Program-made: the position numbers and the translations under genes
Notes under the pieces: model-generated
Told to the model about the DNA's origin: nothing
The model's database searches: none
The model's input: only the letters and a program-made list of their open reading frames with translations
Source: Hyphomicrobiales bacterium
Lineage (GTDB): Bacteria > Pseudomonadota > Alphaproteobacteria > Rhizobiales > Beijerinckiaceae
Assembly (NCBI GenBank): GCA_900470775.1
Contig: UCBZ01000027.1
Coordinates: forward strand, 62,001 to 126,000
Length of the DNA: 64,000 nt
Direction: 5' to 3'
Shown: positions 48,638-58,002 of the stretch, in pieces
How positions within the stretch are numbered: the stretch's first letter is position 1
How the letters are laid out: each line of letters begins with the position of its first letter

Positions 48638-50023
48638 GTGAGCAATCGCATGTGGGGTGGGCGTTTCGCCACGGGACCTGATGCCATCATGGAGGAGATC
48701 AATGCCTCCATCGATTTCGACCAGCGCCTGTGGCGCCAGGACATCCGTGGTTCGCTCGCCCATGCCGCGATGCTGGGCGAGACGGGCATCCTGACGAAAA
48801 AGGATGTCGCCGAGATCAGCGCCGGGCTCAAGCAGGTCGAGAGCGAGATCGAGGCCGGCAGCTTCACGTTCTCGCGCGCGCTCGAGGACGTTCACATGAA
48901 CGTCGAGAGCAGCCTGAAGGACCGGATCGGCGCTGCCGCCGGCCGCCTTCACACCGGCCGCTCGCGCAACGACCAGGTCGCCACCGACATGAAGCTCTGG
49001 GTGCGCGACACGCTCGATGCCCTCGACGAGCAGATGGCCGATCTTCAGCTCGCCTTGGCTGAAAAGGCCGAGACGCATGCCGGGTCGGTGATGCCGGGCT
49101 TCACCCATCTGCAGTCGGCGCAGCCGGTCACCTTCGGCCATCACCTGCTGGCCTATGTCGAGATGCTCGGCCGCGACCGGGGCCGCATCGCCGATGCGCG
49201 CGCCCGCCTCAACGAAAGCCCGCTGGGCGCGGCCGCGCTCGCCGGCACCTCCTTCCCGATCGATCGCGAGATGACGGCGAAGGCGCTCGGCTTCGACCGG
49301 CCGACGGCCAATTCGCTCGATTCGGTCTCGGACCGCGATTTCGTGCTGGAGACCCTGGCCGCAGCCTCGATCTGCGCGATGCATCTGTCGCGGCTGGCCG
49401 AGGAGATCGTGCTCTGGGCGACGCCGCAATTCGGCTTCGTGCGGCTGTCCGACGCCTTTTCGACCGGCTCCTCGATCATGCCGCAGAAGCGCAATCCCGA
49501 TGCGGCCGAGCTGGTGCGCGGCAAGGCGGGGCGCGTCTTCGGGCATCTGCAGGGCATGCTGACGATGATGAAGGGCCTGCCGCTGACCTATTCCAAGGAC
49601 ATGCAGGAGGACAAGGAGGGCACCTTCGACGCGCTCCAGACGCTGTCTTTGTGCCTTGCCGCCATGGCGGGCATGGTCCGCGACATGCAGCCCGATCTGA
49701 AGGTGATGAAGAAGGCCGCCGGTATGGGCTATGCCACCGCGACCGACCTCGCCGACTGGCTGGTGCGGGTGCTGAAGATGCCGTTCCGCGACGCCCATCA
49801 CGTCACCGGGCGTCTCGTCGGTATCGCCTCGGAGCGGAAGATCGGGCTGGAGAAGCTCTCGCTCGCCGAGATGCAGGCGGTCGAGCCGCAGATCACCGAG
49901 GCGGTGTTTGGCGTGCTCGGCGTCGAGCAATCGGTAAAGAGCCGCCTCAGCTATGGCGGCACAGCACCGGCCAATGTCCGCCGGCAGGCCAAGCGCTGGT
50001 TGAAGAAACTCGCAAAGGGCTGA
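48638..50023 (+). CDS. argH: Argininosuccinate lyase
   Basis: This 461-residue protein catalyses the last step of arginine synthesis, splitting argininosuccinate to arginine and fumarate. It starts at GTG 48638 ([20 protein letters not shown]). Family motifs are the fumarase/aspartase-type [15 protein letters not shown] (catalytic Ser), [13 protein letters not shown] and [13 protein letters not shown]. It is followed by lptM and lysA, an arrangement common in alphaproteobacteria. Confidence 0.97.
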   Translation: MSNRMWGGRFATGPDAIMEEINASIDFDQRLWRQDIRGSLAHAAMLGETGILTKKDVAEISAGLKQVESEIEAGSFTFSRALEDVHMNVESSLKDRIGAAAGRLHTGRSRNDQVATDMKLWVRDTLDALDEQMADLQLALAEKAETHAGSVMPGFTHLQSAQPVTFGHHLLAYVEMLGRDRGRIADARARLNESPLGAAALAGTSFPIDREMTAKALGFDRPTANSLDSVSDRDFVLETLAAASICAMHLSRLAEEIVLWATPQFGFVRLSDAFSTGSSIMPQKRNPDAAELVRGKAGRVFGHLQGMLTMMKGLPLTYSKDMQEDKEGTFDALQTLSLCLAAMAGMVRDMQPDLKVMKKAAGMGYATATDLADWLVRVLKMPFRDAHHVTGRLVGIASERKIGLEKLSLAEMQAVEPQITEAVFGVLGVEQSVKSRLSYGGTAPANVRRQAKRWLKKLAKG

Positions 50024-50029
50024 GGCCCG

Positions 50030-50064
50030 TCATGCCCGGGCCTGACCCGGGCATGACGTCTCCG
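50030..50064. repeat. Short palindromic repeat after argH
   Basis: CGTCATGCCCGGG and CCCGGGCATGACG form a perfect stem around CCTGA. It belongs to the CGTCAT/ATGACG-bounded repeats of this window and may help terminate argH transcription. Confidence 0.7.
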
Positions 50065-50133
50065 TCAAAGCCTCGCCTCCGCCGCCATCCTTCGCTACAG
50101 TCTTCACGACGCTTCGCCCAAAGGTTCGCTTAC

Positions 50134-50397
50134 GTGCTGCACTCCCGCCTGAAAATCGGCCGCGCCGTCCTGGTCGCGAGCCTGCTCGCACTCGCGCTTG
50201 GGGCCTGCGGCCGCAAGGGGCCGCTCGAGGCGCCGCCGAACGCGACCGGCGCCATCGACCTGCCTGATGCGCAGATCGGCGCTGTGGAGCGGGATGCGGA
50301 ATCGTTGACGCAGAGTTCGATCCTCGCCAGGCCGCCCAAGGCCAGCCGGCAGGTCACCGTCCCCGAGAAGCCCTTCGTGCTCGACGCGATCCTCTAA
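50134..50397 (+). CDS. lptM: Small lipoprotein LptM (YifL-like)
   Basis: This is an 87-residue lipoprotein from GTG 50134. The signal (SRLKIGRAVLVASLLALALG) ends in the lipobox LGAC, followed by GRKGPLEAPP, the LptM signature. LptM helps assembly of the LPS translocon LptDE. The location between argH and lysA is a strongly conserved order, which supports the short GTG-started gene. Confidence 0.85.
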   Translation: MLHSRLKIGRAVLVASLLALALGACGRKGPLEAPPNATGAIDLPDAQIGAVERDAESLTQSSILARPPKASRQVTVPEKPFVLDAIL

Positions 50398-50406
50398 GGG
50401 CATCCG

Positions 50407-51696
50407 ATGCATCATTTCAGCTATCGCGACGGCTCCCTCTTCGCGGAGGATGTCGATCTGCGCCGGATCGCCGATGAGGTCGGCACGCCGGTCTATGTCT
50501 ATTCCTCGGCCACGATCGAGCGGCATTACCGGCTGTTTGAGGCTGCCGTGAAGGCGGCTGCGCCGACGGGCAAGGCGCATGTCTTCTATGCGATGAAGGC
50601 CAACGGCAATCTCGGCGTGCTGAAGACGCTGGCCGCGCTCGGCGCCGGGGCCGACACGGTCTCTGAGGGCGAGGTGCGCAAGGCGCTGGCGGCAGGCTTC
50701 CCGCCCGAGCGCATCGTCTTTTCAGGCGTCGGCAAGAGCGAGAGCGAACTGCGCTACGCTGTCGAGCAGGGCATCTACCAGGTCAATATCGAGACGGAAG
50801 GCGAGCTCGACCTGCTGTCGCGCGTCGCCGGGCTGCTCGGCAAGCGCCAGGAGGCGGTGTTCCGGGTCAATCCCGATATCGGCGCCGGCGGCCACGCCAA
50901 GATCACCACCGGCTCGTCCGAGAACAAGTTTGGCGTCTCCTTCGAGGAGGTCAGCCGGCTTTATACCCGCGCCGCCAATATGCCGGGCGTTCGGATGATG
51001 GGGCTGGCGCTGCATATCGGCAGCCAGATCCGCGAGACCGAGTCCTATGAAGCGGCCTACACCAAGATGGTGGCGCTGGTCGGAAGCCTGCGGGCTGAGG
51101 GCCATCGCGTCGACCGGCTCGATCTCGGCGGCGGGCTCGGCATCCCCTATGAGATCCCGAAGGACTTCAGCCACGGCCCCGACCTGATCGAGGCCTATGC
51201 CGAGATGGTCGGGCTGGTCACCAGGGGGCTCGACGTCGAGCTCGGCTTCGAGCCGGGCCGGCTCATCGTCGGCAATGCCGGTATCCTGCTGACGCGGGTG
51301 CTGCATCTCAATCCGCGCCCGACGAAGCAGTTCCTCGTCGTTGATGCGGCAATGAACGACCTCGTCCGGCCGGCGATGTACGAGGCGTATCACGAGATCT
51401 GGCCGGTATCGGAGCCGGAGGCCGGCGCCGCCGAGGTGGCCTATGACGTGGTCGGGCCGATCTGCGAATCGGGCGACACCTTCACCGCCGGGCGTCTGCT
51501 GCCCGCGCTGCGGCCCGACGACCTGATCGCCTTCATGACGGCGGGCGCCTATGGCGCCAGCATGTCCTCGACCTACAACCAGCGCCTGCTGGTGCCGGAG
51601 GTGCTGGTGAAGGGCGCCGAATATGCCGTGACACGGCCGCGCCAGAGCTATGAAGACCTGCTCGGCACGGATCGTGCACCGCCCTGGCTCGCCTGA
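50407..51696 (+). CDS. lysA: Diaminopimelate decarboxylase
   Basis: This 429-residue PLP enzyme makes L-lysine from meso-diaminopimelate. The Schiff-base Lys lies in VFYAMKANGNLGVLKTLAAL. Other motifs are LALHIGSQIRETESY, the Gly-rich LDLGGGLGIPYE, EPGRLIVGNAGILLT and the Cys of VGPICESGDTF. It is 9 bases after lptM and likely co-transcribed with it. Confidence 0.96.
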   Translation: MHHFSYRDGSLFAEDVDLRRIADEVGTPVYVYSSATIERHYRLFEAAVKAAAPTGKAHVFYAMKANGNLGVLKTLAALGAGADTVSEGEVRKALAAGFPPERIVFSGVGKSESELRYAVEQGIYQVNIETEGELDLLSRVAGLLGKRQEAVFRVNPDIGAGGHAKITTGSSENKFGVSFEEVSRLYTRAANMPGVRMMGLALHIGSQIRETESYEAAYTKMVALVGSLRAEGHRVDRLDLGGGLGIPYEIPKDFSHGPDLIEAYAEMVGLVTRGLDVELGFEPGRLIVGNAGILLTRVLHLNPRPTKQFLVVDAAMNDLVRPAMYEAYHEIWPVSEPEAGAAEVAYDVVGPICESGDTFTAGRLLPALRPDDLIAFMTAGAYGASMSSTYNQRLLVPEVLVKGAEYAVTRPRQSYEDLLGTDRAPPWLA

Positions 51697-51697
51697 G

Positions 51698-51756
51698 CAC
51701 GACGCCGAAAGTGGGAACCGGTTTTCGGAGCGCGTCATGCTCCAAAATCAGGAATC
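51698..51756. repeat. Rhizobiales-type intergenic repeat
   Basis: This stretch after lysA reads CACGACGCCGAAAGTGGGAA, then CCGGTTTTCGGAGCGCGTCA and a TGCTCCAAAA tail. I recognise it as a repeat type widespread between genes in rhizobial genomes. It includes a CCGAAAGT...TTTTCGG inverted pair. Only one copy was seen here. Confidence 0.6.
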
Positions 51757-51882
51757 CGCGTTCACGATACGTCGAGCGGGCTGTGGGTGACACGCCTTCG
51801 CTCTGGCCTTGCCACATTCCCGTGCTAGCCTTCGGGAAATGGCGATGGTCTGGCGGCAGTGGGGGCGGCTCGGAGCGATGGC

Positions 51883-54639
51883 ATGAATGAGGCGCAGCGC
51901 CGCAAGGCGCCTGATCCGATCGAAGGCGTCCGGCAGCGGCTGGCGCGCCTTGCCATGGCGTCGCGGTTCTCGCTCGGCTGGGAGCGGCTCTGGCCACGGC
52001 TCTGGCTTCCTGCCGGCGTCATTCTCGCATTTCTAGCGGTGTCCTGGTTCGGGCTGTGGACGCATCTGCCCTGGCAGGGGCGGGCGATCGGCCTCGTCCT
52101 CTTCCTCGTCGCGCTTGCTGCGGGCCTCTGGCATGCGGCGACGACGGCGCTGCCGACGCATCGCGATGCGCTGACGCGGCTCGACCAGTCGCTGGTGGGT
52201 GGGCACCGTCCGGCCTCGGCGCTGGAGGACAGCCTCGCTGTCGGCGCCAAGGACCCCGTCTCGCAGGCGCTCTGGGCTGTTCATGTCGAGCGCCAGAGCG
52301 CGCGAATCGCCGGGCTGAGCGTGGCCGGGCCACAGCCGCGCATGGCTGGGCGCGATCGCCATGCGCTGCGTGCCGTACCGCTGCTGGCCGCCGTCACCGC
52401 CTTTTTCGTCGCCGGCCATGAGGCGATGCCGCGGCTTTCGGCCGCCTTCGACTGGCGCGGCCCGTCGCTGCCGGCGCCGGCGGTGCGGGTCGATGCCTGG
52501 ATCGATCCGCCGGCCTATACCCGCCTGCCGCCGGTGCTGATCGACTTCGCGAGGCTTGCCAGCCCGCAGATCAGCGCGCCCGAGAAATCGACGATCGTGG
52601 TGCGCATCGCCGGGAAGACCGCGATGGATGTCGCGACGACCGGCCGGCTCGACCTCTTGCCGCCGCCTGATGCGAAGCCGGCCGAGGGACAGGCTTCAGC
52701 GGGTCAGGCTGCGGCCGGCCAGGGTCCTGCCGCCAAGCCGGCAGCCGCGGGCGCCACGCCCGCCGTGCTGGAGAAGCGCTTCACGCTGGCCGGCAACGGC
52801 ACGCTGCGCCTGACTGGGGGTGGTGCGCCGGGCACGACGCTGTCGATCACCGCCGTCGCCGACCAGCCGCCCAAGCCGAGCTTTATCGACACGCCCAAGC
52901 CGGTCACCGGAGCGCAGGCCGGCGGGCTCTCGGTATCCTATCGGGTCAAGGACGATTACGGCGTGGCGTCGGTGGAGGCCACCGTCGAGCGCAGCGGGCC
53001 GCCCTCGGCCGGGCGCTCGCTGGTCGAGGCGCCCAAGCAGACGCTGAGCGTGCCGTCCTCGCCCGATGGCGAGGAGGAGATGAAGAGCACGGTCGATTTC
53101 TCGGCTCATCCGTGGGCCGGGGCGAAGGTCAGGATGACGCTGGTCGCGCGCGACGAGGCCGGCCAGGAAGGCCGCAGCGAGCCCGTCGAGGTCGTGCTGC
53201 CGCAGCGGACCTTCGCCAAGCCGCTGGCCAAGGCCCTGGTCGAGCAGCGCCGCAAGCTGGTCATGGATGTCGAGGACCGCCGCAAGGTGCAGCTCGCCAT
53301 GGATGCGCTGCTGATCGAACCCGACATGTTCATGAAGGAGACCGGCGTCTATCTGGGCATGCGCATGATCAACGAGCGGCTGCGCCGGGCCTCCAGCGAC
53401 GACCAGCTGCGCGAGGTCGCCGAGCTGATGTGGGCGCTGGCGCTCCAGCTCGAGGATGGCGACCTGTCGGATGCCGAGCGGGCGCTGCGGGCGGCGCAGG
53501 AGAACCTGCAGCAGGCCCTTGAGCGCGGCGCCTCCGAAGAGGAGATCAAGAAGCTCACCGAGGAAATGCGGCGGGCGATGGACCAGTTCATGCGCCAGCT
53601 CGCCGAGCAGATGCAGCGCCAGCAGCAGAACGCCGATCCCAACCAGATGTCGCAGCTGCCGGAGAATTTCCGCTCGGTGACGCCGCGTGACCTGCAGAAC
53701 ATGCTCAACCGCATCGAGGAGCTCTCGAAGCGCGGCGACATGGCCGAGGCGCAGCGCCTGATGGAAGAGCTCAACCAGATGCTCAACAATCTTCAGATGG
53801 CGCGTCCGGGCCAGCAGGACCCGCGCCAGCGCGAGATGAACCAGGCGCTATCTGACCTCGACAAGATGACGCGTGAGCAGCAGGGCCTGCGCGACGAGAC
53901 CTTCCAGCAGGAGCAGCAGCGCCAGAACCGGACGCAGCGTGGCCCGCGCCCGGGCCAACAGCAGGCCCGTCCCGGACAGCAGGGCCAGCGTCAGCAGGGG
54001 CAACGCGGCCAGCAAGGCCAGCGCGGTCAGCAGCCGGGCCAGCAGCCCGGCGAACAGGGCGAGGACGGCGAGGAGGGCGAAGGTCAGCAGGGCGAGAACG
54101 GTCAGGGCCAAAATGGTCAGGGCCAGAGCCTGGCCCAGCGCCAGCAGGCCCTGCGCGACCGGCTGCAGGAGCTGCAGAAGCGGATGCGCGGTATGGGCGC
54201 ACCCCAGCAGGGCGAGCTCGGCGAGGCCGAGGACGCGATGGGCGAGGCCGGCGAGCAGCTCGGCCAGGGCCAGGGCGAAGGTGCGCTCGATGCTCAAGGC
54301 CGGGCGCTGGAAGCACTGCGCAAGGGCGGCCAGAACCTCGCCCAGCAGATGCAGGGCCAGCCCGGCGAGGGCGGCGAACCCGGCGAGGGCGCCTTCGGCG
54401 AGCCGGATGGGCAGCCGGCGGGCCGTCCCTCGGCGCAGCAGCGCGGCCGCGAGGATCCGCTCGGCCGGCCGCAGCGCCAGCGCGACTGGGCCGATGGCCG
54501 GGTGCGGGTGCCGGGCGCCGACGAAAGCGCGACCCAGCGTGCGCGGCGCATCCTCGATGAACTCCGCCGCAGGCTCGGCGACCCGTCGCGGCCGATGGAA
54601 GAGCTGGATTATCTGGAGCGCCTGCTCAGGCGGAATTGA
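51883..54639 (+). CDS. TIGR02302-family (DUF4175) membrane protein with Gln-rich tail
   Basis: The protein has 918 residues from ATG 51883. Two N-terminal membrane helices (about 45-95) are followed by a large exported domain with VDAWIDPPAYTRLPPVLIDF and a coiled-coil helical region (EELSKRGDMAEAQRLMEELN) after residue 500. A long Gln/Gly-rich low-complexity zone (about 660-760) follows, and a conserved C-terminus reads EELDYLERLLRR. TIGR02302 proteins occur widely in alphaproteobacteria and have no settled function. Length and layout match the family. It runs alone after lysA. Confidence 0.88.
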   Translation: MNEAQRRKAPDPIEGVRQRLARLAMASRFSLGWERLWPRLWLPAGVILAFLAVSWFGLWTHLPWQGRAIGLVLFLVALAAGLWHAATTALPTHRDALTRLDQSLVGGHRPASALEDSLAVGAKDPVSQALWAVHVERQSARIAGLSVAGPQPRMAGRDRHALRAVPLLAAVTAFFVAGHEAMPRLSAAFDWRGPSLPAPAVRVDAWIDPPAYTRLPPVLIDFARLASPQISAPEKSTIVVRIAGKTAMDVATTGRLDLLPPPDAKPAEGQASAGQAAAGQGPAAKPAAAGATPAVLEKRFTLAGNGTLRLTGGGAPGTTLSITAVADQPPKPSFIDTPKPVTGAQAGGLSVSYRVKDDYGVASVEATVERSGPPSAGRSLVEAPKQTLSVPSSPDGEEEMKSTVDFSAHPWAGAKVRMTLVARDEAGQEGRSEPVEVVLPQRTFAKPLAKALVEQRRKLVMDVEDRRKVQLAMDALLIEPDMFMKETGVYLGMRMINERLRRASSDDQLREVAELMWALALQLEDGDLSDAERALRAAQENLQQALERGASEEEIKKLTEEMRRAMDQFMRQLAEQMQRQQQNADPNQMSQLPENFRSVTPRDLQNMLNRIEELSKRGDMAEAQRLMEELNQMLNNLQMARPGQQDPRQREMNQALSDLDKMTREQQGLRDETFQQEQQRQNRTQRGPRPGQQQARPGQQGQRQQGQRGQQGQRGQQPGQQPGEQGEDGEEGEGQQGENGQGQNGQGQSLAQRQQALRDRLQELQKRMRGMGAPQQGELGEAEDAMGEAGEQLGQGQGEGALDAQGRALEALRKGGQNLAQQMQGQPGEGGEPGEGAFGEPDGQPAGRPSAQQRGREDPLGRPQRQRDWADGRVRVPGADESATQRARRILDELRRRLGDPSRPMEELDYLERLLRRN

Positions 54640-54650
54640 GGGGCAGTGGC

Positions 54651-54745
54651 GTCATGGTCGGGCTTGACCCGACCATCTCGGAAACCAGTGGCTTCTCGTC
54701 CCGAGATTCTCGGGTCTGCGCTTCGCTTCACCCGAGAATGACGGC
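54651..54745. repeat. Intergenic palindromic repeat, family B copy 2
   Basis: CGTCATGGTCGGGCTTGACC opens an element of about 95 bases ending CCCGAGAATGACGG, sharing its first 20 bases with 38755 onward. The middle holds a CCCGAGATTCTCGGG palindrome. Confidence 0.75.
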
Positions 54746-54749
54746 GCTG

Positions 54750-55610
54750 TCAGGCTTTGGACCGCTCCCAGCTCGCCACCAGCGCCCCGACCACGATCAG
54801 CACGCAGGAGACTGCCAGCAGCCAGCTCGGCTGGGTGTATCCCGCTAGCACCAGCACGATCGTCGAGAGCACCGGCGCGGCATAGGAGGCGACGCCGAGG
54901 AGCGCGACGTCGCCCTGCTTCATGCCGATGTCCCAGACCACGAAGGCGAGCCCGATCGAGCCCAGCCCCAGGCCGAGCACACCGCCCCATTCGACCCAGG
55001 TCAGGGACCAGATCGTCGTCTCGAAGGCGAGGTGGCAGGCGAAGGCCGGCACCGCGCAGCCCAGCATGGTGATGCACAGGCTCTCGGAGGGCACGTTGGC
55101 GAAACGACGCGAGACCACCGAATAGCTCGCCCAGATGAAGGCGCCGATCGCTGCCAGCACATGGCCGAGTGCAAGCCCGCCGCCCTCGATCCCGCCCGAG
55201 ATCAGGAGCCCGGTCGCGGCAAGGCCGATCAGCGCGCCGACCAGATGGCGGAGCTTCAGCTTGCCGCCGGGCAGCAGGGCGGCGAACAGCACGATCAGCA
55301 GCGGCCAGAGATAATGGATCAGGTTCGCCTCGGCGGCCGGCGCGGTCTTCAGCGCCGCATAATAGATCGCGGTGTCGCCGAAGGGGCCGTAGAGCCCGAG
55401 CGCGAAGGAGGCCGGCGTCGGGCGGATGCGGGCAAGCTGTCCACGCACGGCAGCGACGGCGAGGATCAGGAGCCCGCCGATGACGAAGGTCATGCCGACG
55501 AGCTGGAAGGGCGGCACGCGGCCGCTCATCGCCGTGAACAGCGCCAGCGTCGACCAGAGCAGAATGGCAAGGAAACCGATGAGCGTGGCGGTGCGGCTGG
55601 TCATGACCAT
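54750..55610 (-). CDS. DMT-superfamily transporter (YddG/EamA-like)
   Basis: This 286-residue protein has ten predicted transmembrane helices in two EamA repeats: helix 1 IGFLAILLWSTLALF, then LHYLWPLLIVLFAALLPGG-type text (here LIHYLWPLLIVLFAALLPGG) and a second half ending LLAVSCVLIVVGALVASW. The N-terminal PAAEANLIHYLWPLL motif matches YddG aromatic amino-acid exporters. It is divergent from the MFS gene. Confidence 0.88.
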   Translation of the reverse strand: MVMTSRTATLIGFLAILLWSTLALFTAMSGRVPPFQLVGMTFVIGGLLILAVAAVRGQLARIRPTPASFALGLYGPFGDTAIYYAALKTAPAAEANLIHYLWPLLIVLFAALLPGGKLKLRHLVGALIGLAATGLLISGGIEGGGLALGHVLAAIGAFIWASYSVVSRRFANVPSESLCITMLGCAVPAFACHLAFETTIWSLTWVEWGGVLGLGLGSIGLAFVVWDIGMKQGDVALLGVASYAAPVLSTIVLVLAGYTQPSWLLAVSCVLIVVGALVASWERSKA

Positions 55611-55791
55611 GTCGTGGCTTTAGGCGGGCTGGCGCCTCGATAGCAGGCGGATGGCCGAAAGCCGAGGGGTCTTTGCCCGTGCGCGCCGGATTTGCCGCAT
55701 CGCAGCACGGCTTTCACGCCATGGATGCCATGATCTGGGCGCCGCGCGGCGGCATTGACGGCGACGGCACGAAGGATCAAGCGTCCCGGCC

Positions 55792-56988
55792 ATGACAACG
55801 CTATCGCTGCCCGCCACCGAGCGCCGCCCGCTGATCCCGATCCTGGTCGCGCTCAGCGTCGCGCATCTGCTGAACGACCTGCTTCAGTCGATGATCCCCG
55901 CGCTTTATCCGCTGATCAAGGAGACATACCGGCTCGACTTCATGCAGATCGGGCTGATCACGCTCGCCTTCCAGGTGACGTCGTCGCTGCTGCAGCCACT
56001 GCTTGGCTATCTCACCGACAAGCGGCCCTGGCCCTATGCGATGGTCGCCGGCATGGGCGCGACGCTGGTCGGGCTGCTGACGCTCGCCTATGCCGCAAGC
56101 TACGGCATGGTGCTGTTGGCGGCCGCGCTGGTGGGCCTGGGCTCGGCCGTGTTCCACCCCGAGGCGACACGGATGGCGCGCCATGCCGCCGCCGGGCGGC
56201 AGGGGCTGGCGCAGGGGCTGTTCCAGGTCGGCGGCCATGCCGGCTATGCGATCGGGCCGCTGCTGGCGGCGGCCGTCGTGGTGCCGCGCGGACAGGCGAG
56301 CCTGGCCTGGTTCTCGATCGTCGTGCTGGTCGCGATGACGCTGATGTCCTGGACCGCCTCGCGCTACAGCGCCTTCCGGCGCGGCCAGGCGAAGGGGCAT
56401 GGCGACGAGGTCGCCGGGCACGGCCTGTCGCGCGGGCGCGTGCTGTTTGCGATGGCGATTCTGATCCTGCTGATGGTCTCGAAGAACGGCTACACGGCCG
56501 CCTTCACCTCTTACTACACCTTCTATCTGATCAGCCGCTTCGAGATCACGGTGCAGCTCTCGCAGATCATGCTGTTCCTCTATCTCGGGGTCAGCACCTT
56601 CGGCGTCATCATCGGTGGCATGGTCGGCGACAGGATCGGCCGCGACCGGGTGATCTGGCTTTCGATCGTCGGGTCTTTGCCATTCGCGCTGCTGCTGCCC
56701 CATGCGGACCTGTTCTGGACCGGCGTGCTCAGCGTGATCATCAGCTTTGTCATGGCGAGCGCCTTCTCGGCGATCCTGATCTACGCGATCGACCTCGTGC
56801 CGCATCGCGTCGGGCTGGTCGGCGGCCTGTTCTACGGGCTCGCCTTCGGCCTGGCCGGCGTCGCGGCGGCGGTCCTCGGCGCACTGGCCGATCGCGTCGG
56901 CATCGTCGAGGTGTTCAGGATCTGCGCCTGGCTGCCGGCGCTGGGGCTCCTGACCTTCCTGCTGCCGAAGGCGGCGCGGCGGGTCTGA
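55792..56988 (+). CDS. MFS transporter, Fsr (fosmidomycin resistance) type
   Basis: This 398-residue protein with twelve helices has the Fsr-like opening VALSVAHLLNDLLQSMIPAL, FQVTSSLLQPLLGYLTDKRP and VGLGSAVFHPEATRMARHAA. The FHPEA motif is characteristic of the Fsr branch of the major facilitator superfamily. The natural substrate is unknown; efflux of small hydrophilic compounds is likely. It faces away from the YddG-like gene, with a gap of about 180 bases between them. Confidence 0.9.
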   Translation: MTTLSLPATERRPLIPILVALSVAHLLNDLLQSMIPALYPLIKETYRLDFMQIGLITLAFQVTSSLLQPLLGYLTDKRPWPYAMVAGMGATLVGLLTLAYAASYGMVLLAAALVGLGSAVFHPEATRMARHAAAGRQGLAQGLFQVGGHAGYAIGPLLAAAVVVPRGQASLAWFSIVVLVAMTLMSWTASRYSAFRRGQAKGHGDEVAGHGLSRGRVLFAMAILILLMVSKNGYTAAFTSYYTFYLISRFEITVQLSQIMLFLYLGVSTFGVIIGGMVGDRIGRDRVIWLSIVGSLPFALLLPHADLFWTGVLSVIISFVMASAFSAILIYAIDLVPHRVGLVGGLFYGLAFGLAGVAAAVLGALADRVGIVEVFRICAWLPALGLLTFLLPKAARRV

Positions 56989-57006
56989 GCCCGCCGCGCT
57001 TCGGCC

Positions 57007-57729
57007 TCACGCCATGTACTGCCCGCCATTGACGGCGAAGGTCGCGCCGGTGGCGAAGGCGCCCTGCTCGGAGGCGAGGAAGACGACCATCGCCGCGATC
57101 TCCTCGGGCTTGCCCAGCCGCCCGACCGGAATGCCGGCGATGACGCGCTGGAGCGCGGCTTCCGGCATCGCCGAGACCATGTCGGTGCCGATATAGCCCG
57201 GCGTGATCGCGTTGACGGTAATGTTCTTGTTGGCGTTTTCCTGGGCCAGCGCCTTGACGAAGCCGATGTCGCCGGCCTTGGCGGCGGAGTAGTTGACCTG
57301 CCCCATCTGGCCCTTCTGGCCGTTGATCGAGGAGATCACGATGATGCGGCCGAAGGAGCGGGCGCGCATACCCTCGATCACCGGGCGCGTCATGTTGAAC
57401 AGCGAGTCGAGGTTGGTGCGGATCACGTCCGACCAGCTCTCTTTGGTCATCTTGTGGAAGAAGCCGTCCCGGGTGATGCCGGCATTGTTCACGAGAATGT
57501 CGATCGGGCCGATATCGGCCTCGACCTTGGCGATGCCCGCAGCGCAGGCGTCGTAGTCGCCGACATCCCATTTGAACACGGGTATGCCGGTCTCGGCCTG
57601 AAATTTGGCGGCCGCCTCGTCATTGCCGGCATAGCTGGCGGCGACCCTGTGGCCGGCCTCAGCCAAAGCCCGGCTGATCGCCGCCCCGATGCCACGCGTT
57701 CCCCCCGTGACCAGTGCCACCTTCGTCAT
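57007..57729 (-). CDS. phaB: Acetoacetyl-CoA reductase
   Basis: This 240-residue short-chain dehydrogenase makes (R)-3-hydroxybutyryl-CoA with NADPH, the second step to polyhydroxybutyrate. The cofactor site is VTGGTRGIGAAISRALAEAG, the catalytic Ser is in IIVISSINGQKGQ and the Tyr/Lys pair is in VNYSAAKAGDIGF. The end TGATFAVNGGQYMA is typical of PhaB. It lies downstream of phaA, separated by a small DUF1737 gene, all on the minus strand. Confidence 0.95.
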   Translation of the reverse strand: MTKVALVTGGTRGIGAAISRALAEAGHRVAASYAGNDEAAAKFQAETGIPVFKWDVGDYDACAAGIAKVEADIGPIDILVNNAGITRDGFFHKMTKESWSDVIRTNLDSLFNMTRPVIEGMRARSFGRIIVISSINGQKGQMGQVNYSAAKAGDIGFVKALAQENANKNITVNAITPGYIGTDMVSAMPEAALQRVIAGIPVGRLGKPEEIAAMVVFLASEQGAFATGATFAVNGGQYMA

Positions 57730-57779
57730 GTCCGTCCCTCCTCATGGCGGCGTGGGCGCCGCACTCTTGTTCCGACAGC

Positions 57780-57995
57780 TTAGTGTTCGGATAGCTTCAT
57801 GTCGGGCGTGTAGGCGCCGTCGATGTCCTTGATGATGGCCTGGCCGCAGATGACACGCTGCTCCTTCGCGTCGAAGGTCAGCGTCGGGTGCCCGTACAGC
57901 ACCCAGCCCTGGCTCAGCGCCTCCGAGACCCGATGGCAGAAGGATGCGTCATCGGGGCCGGTGAGATAGCGGTAGAGCGTCGTTTGACGCGCCAT
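57780..57995 (-). CDS. DUF1737 family protein
   Basis: This 71-residue protein starts MARQTTLYRYLTGPDDASFC and has the conserved GWVLYGHPTLTFDAKEQRV. DUF1737 proteins are short with unknown function. It starts 7 bases after the phaA stop and precedes phaB by about 50 bases, so it is likely co-transcribed with the polyhydroxybutyrate genes. Confidence 0.85.
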   Translation of the reverse strand: MARQTTLYRYLTGPDDASFCHRVSEALSQGWVLYGHPTLTFDAKEQRVICGQAIIKDIDGAYTPDMKLSEH

Positions 57996-58002
57996 GCCGG
58001 TC

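Noticed and set aside
48623..49930. 435-codon frame antisense to argH
   Set aside because: It is composition-driven and overlaps an essential conserved gene.
55755..57032. 425-codon frame offset from the Fsr-type transporter
   Set aside because: It is in another frame of the same strand with an Arg/Gly-rich, non-hydrophobic product, while the overlapping frame gives a normal twelve-helix transporter.
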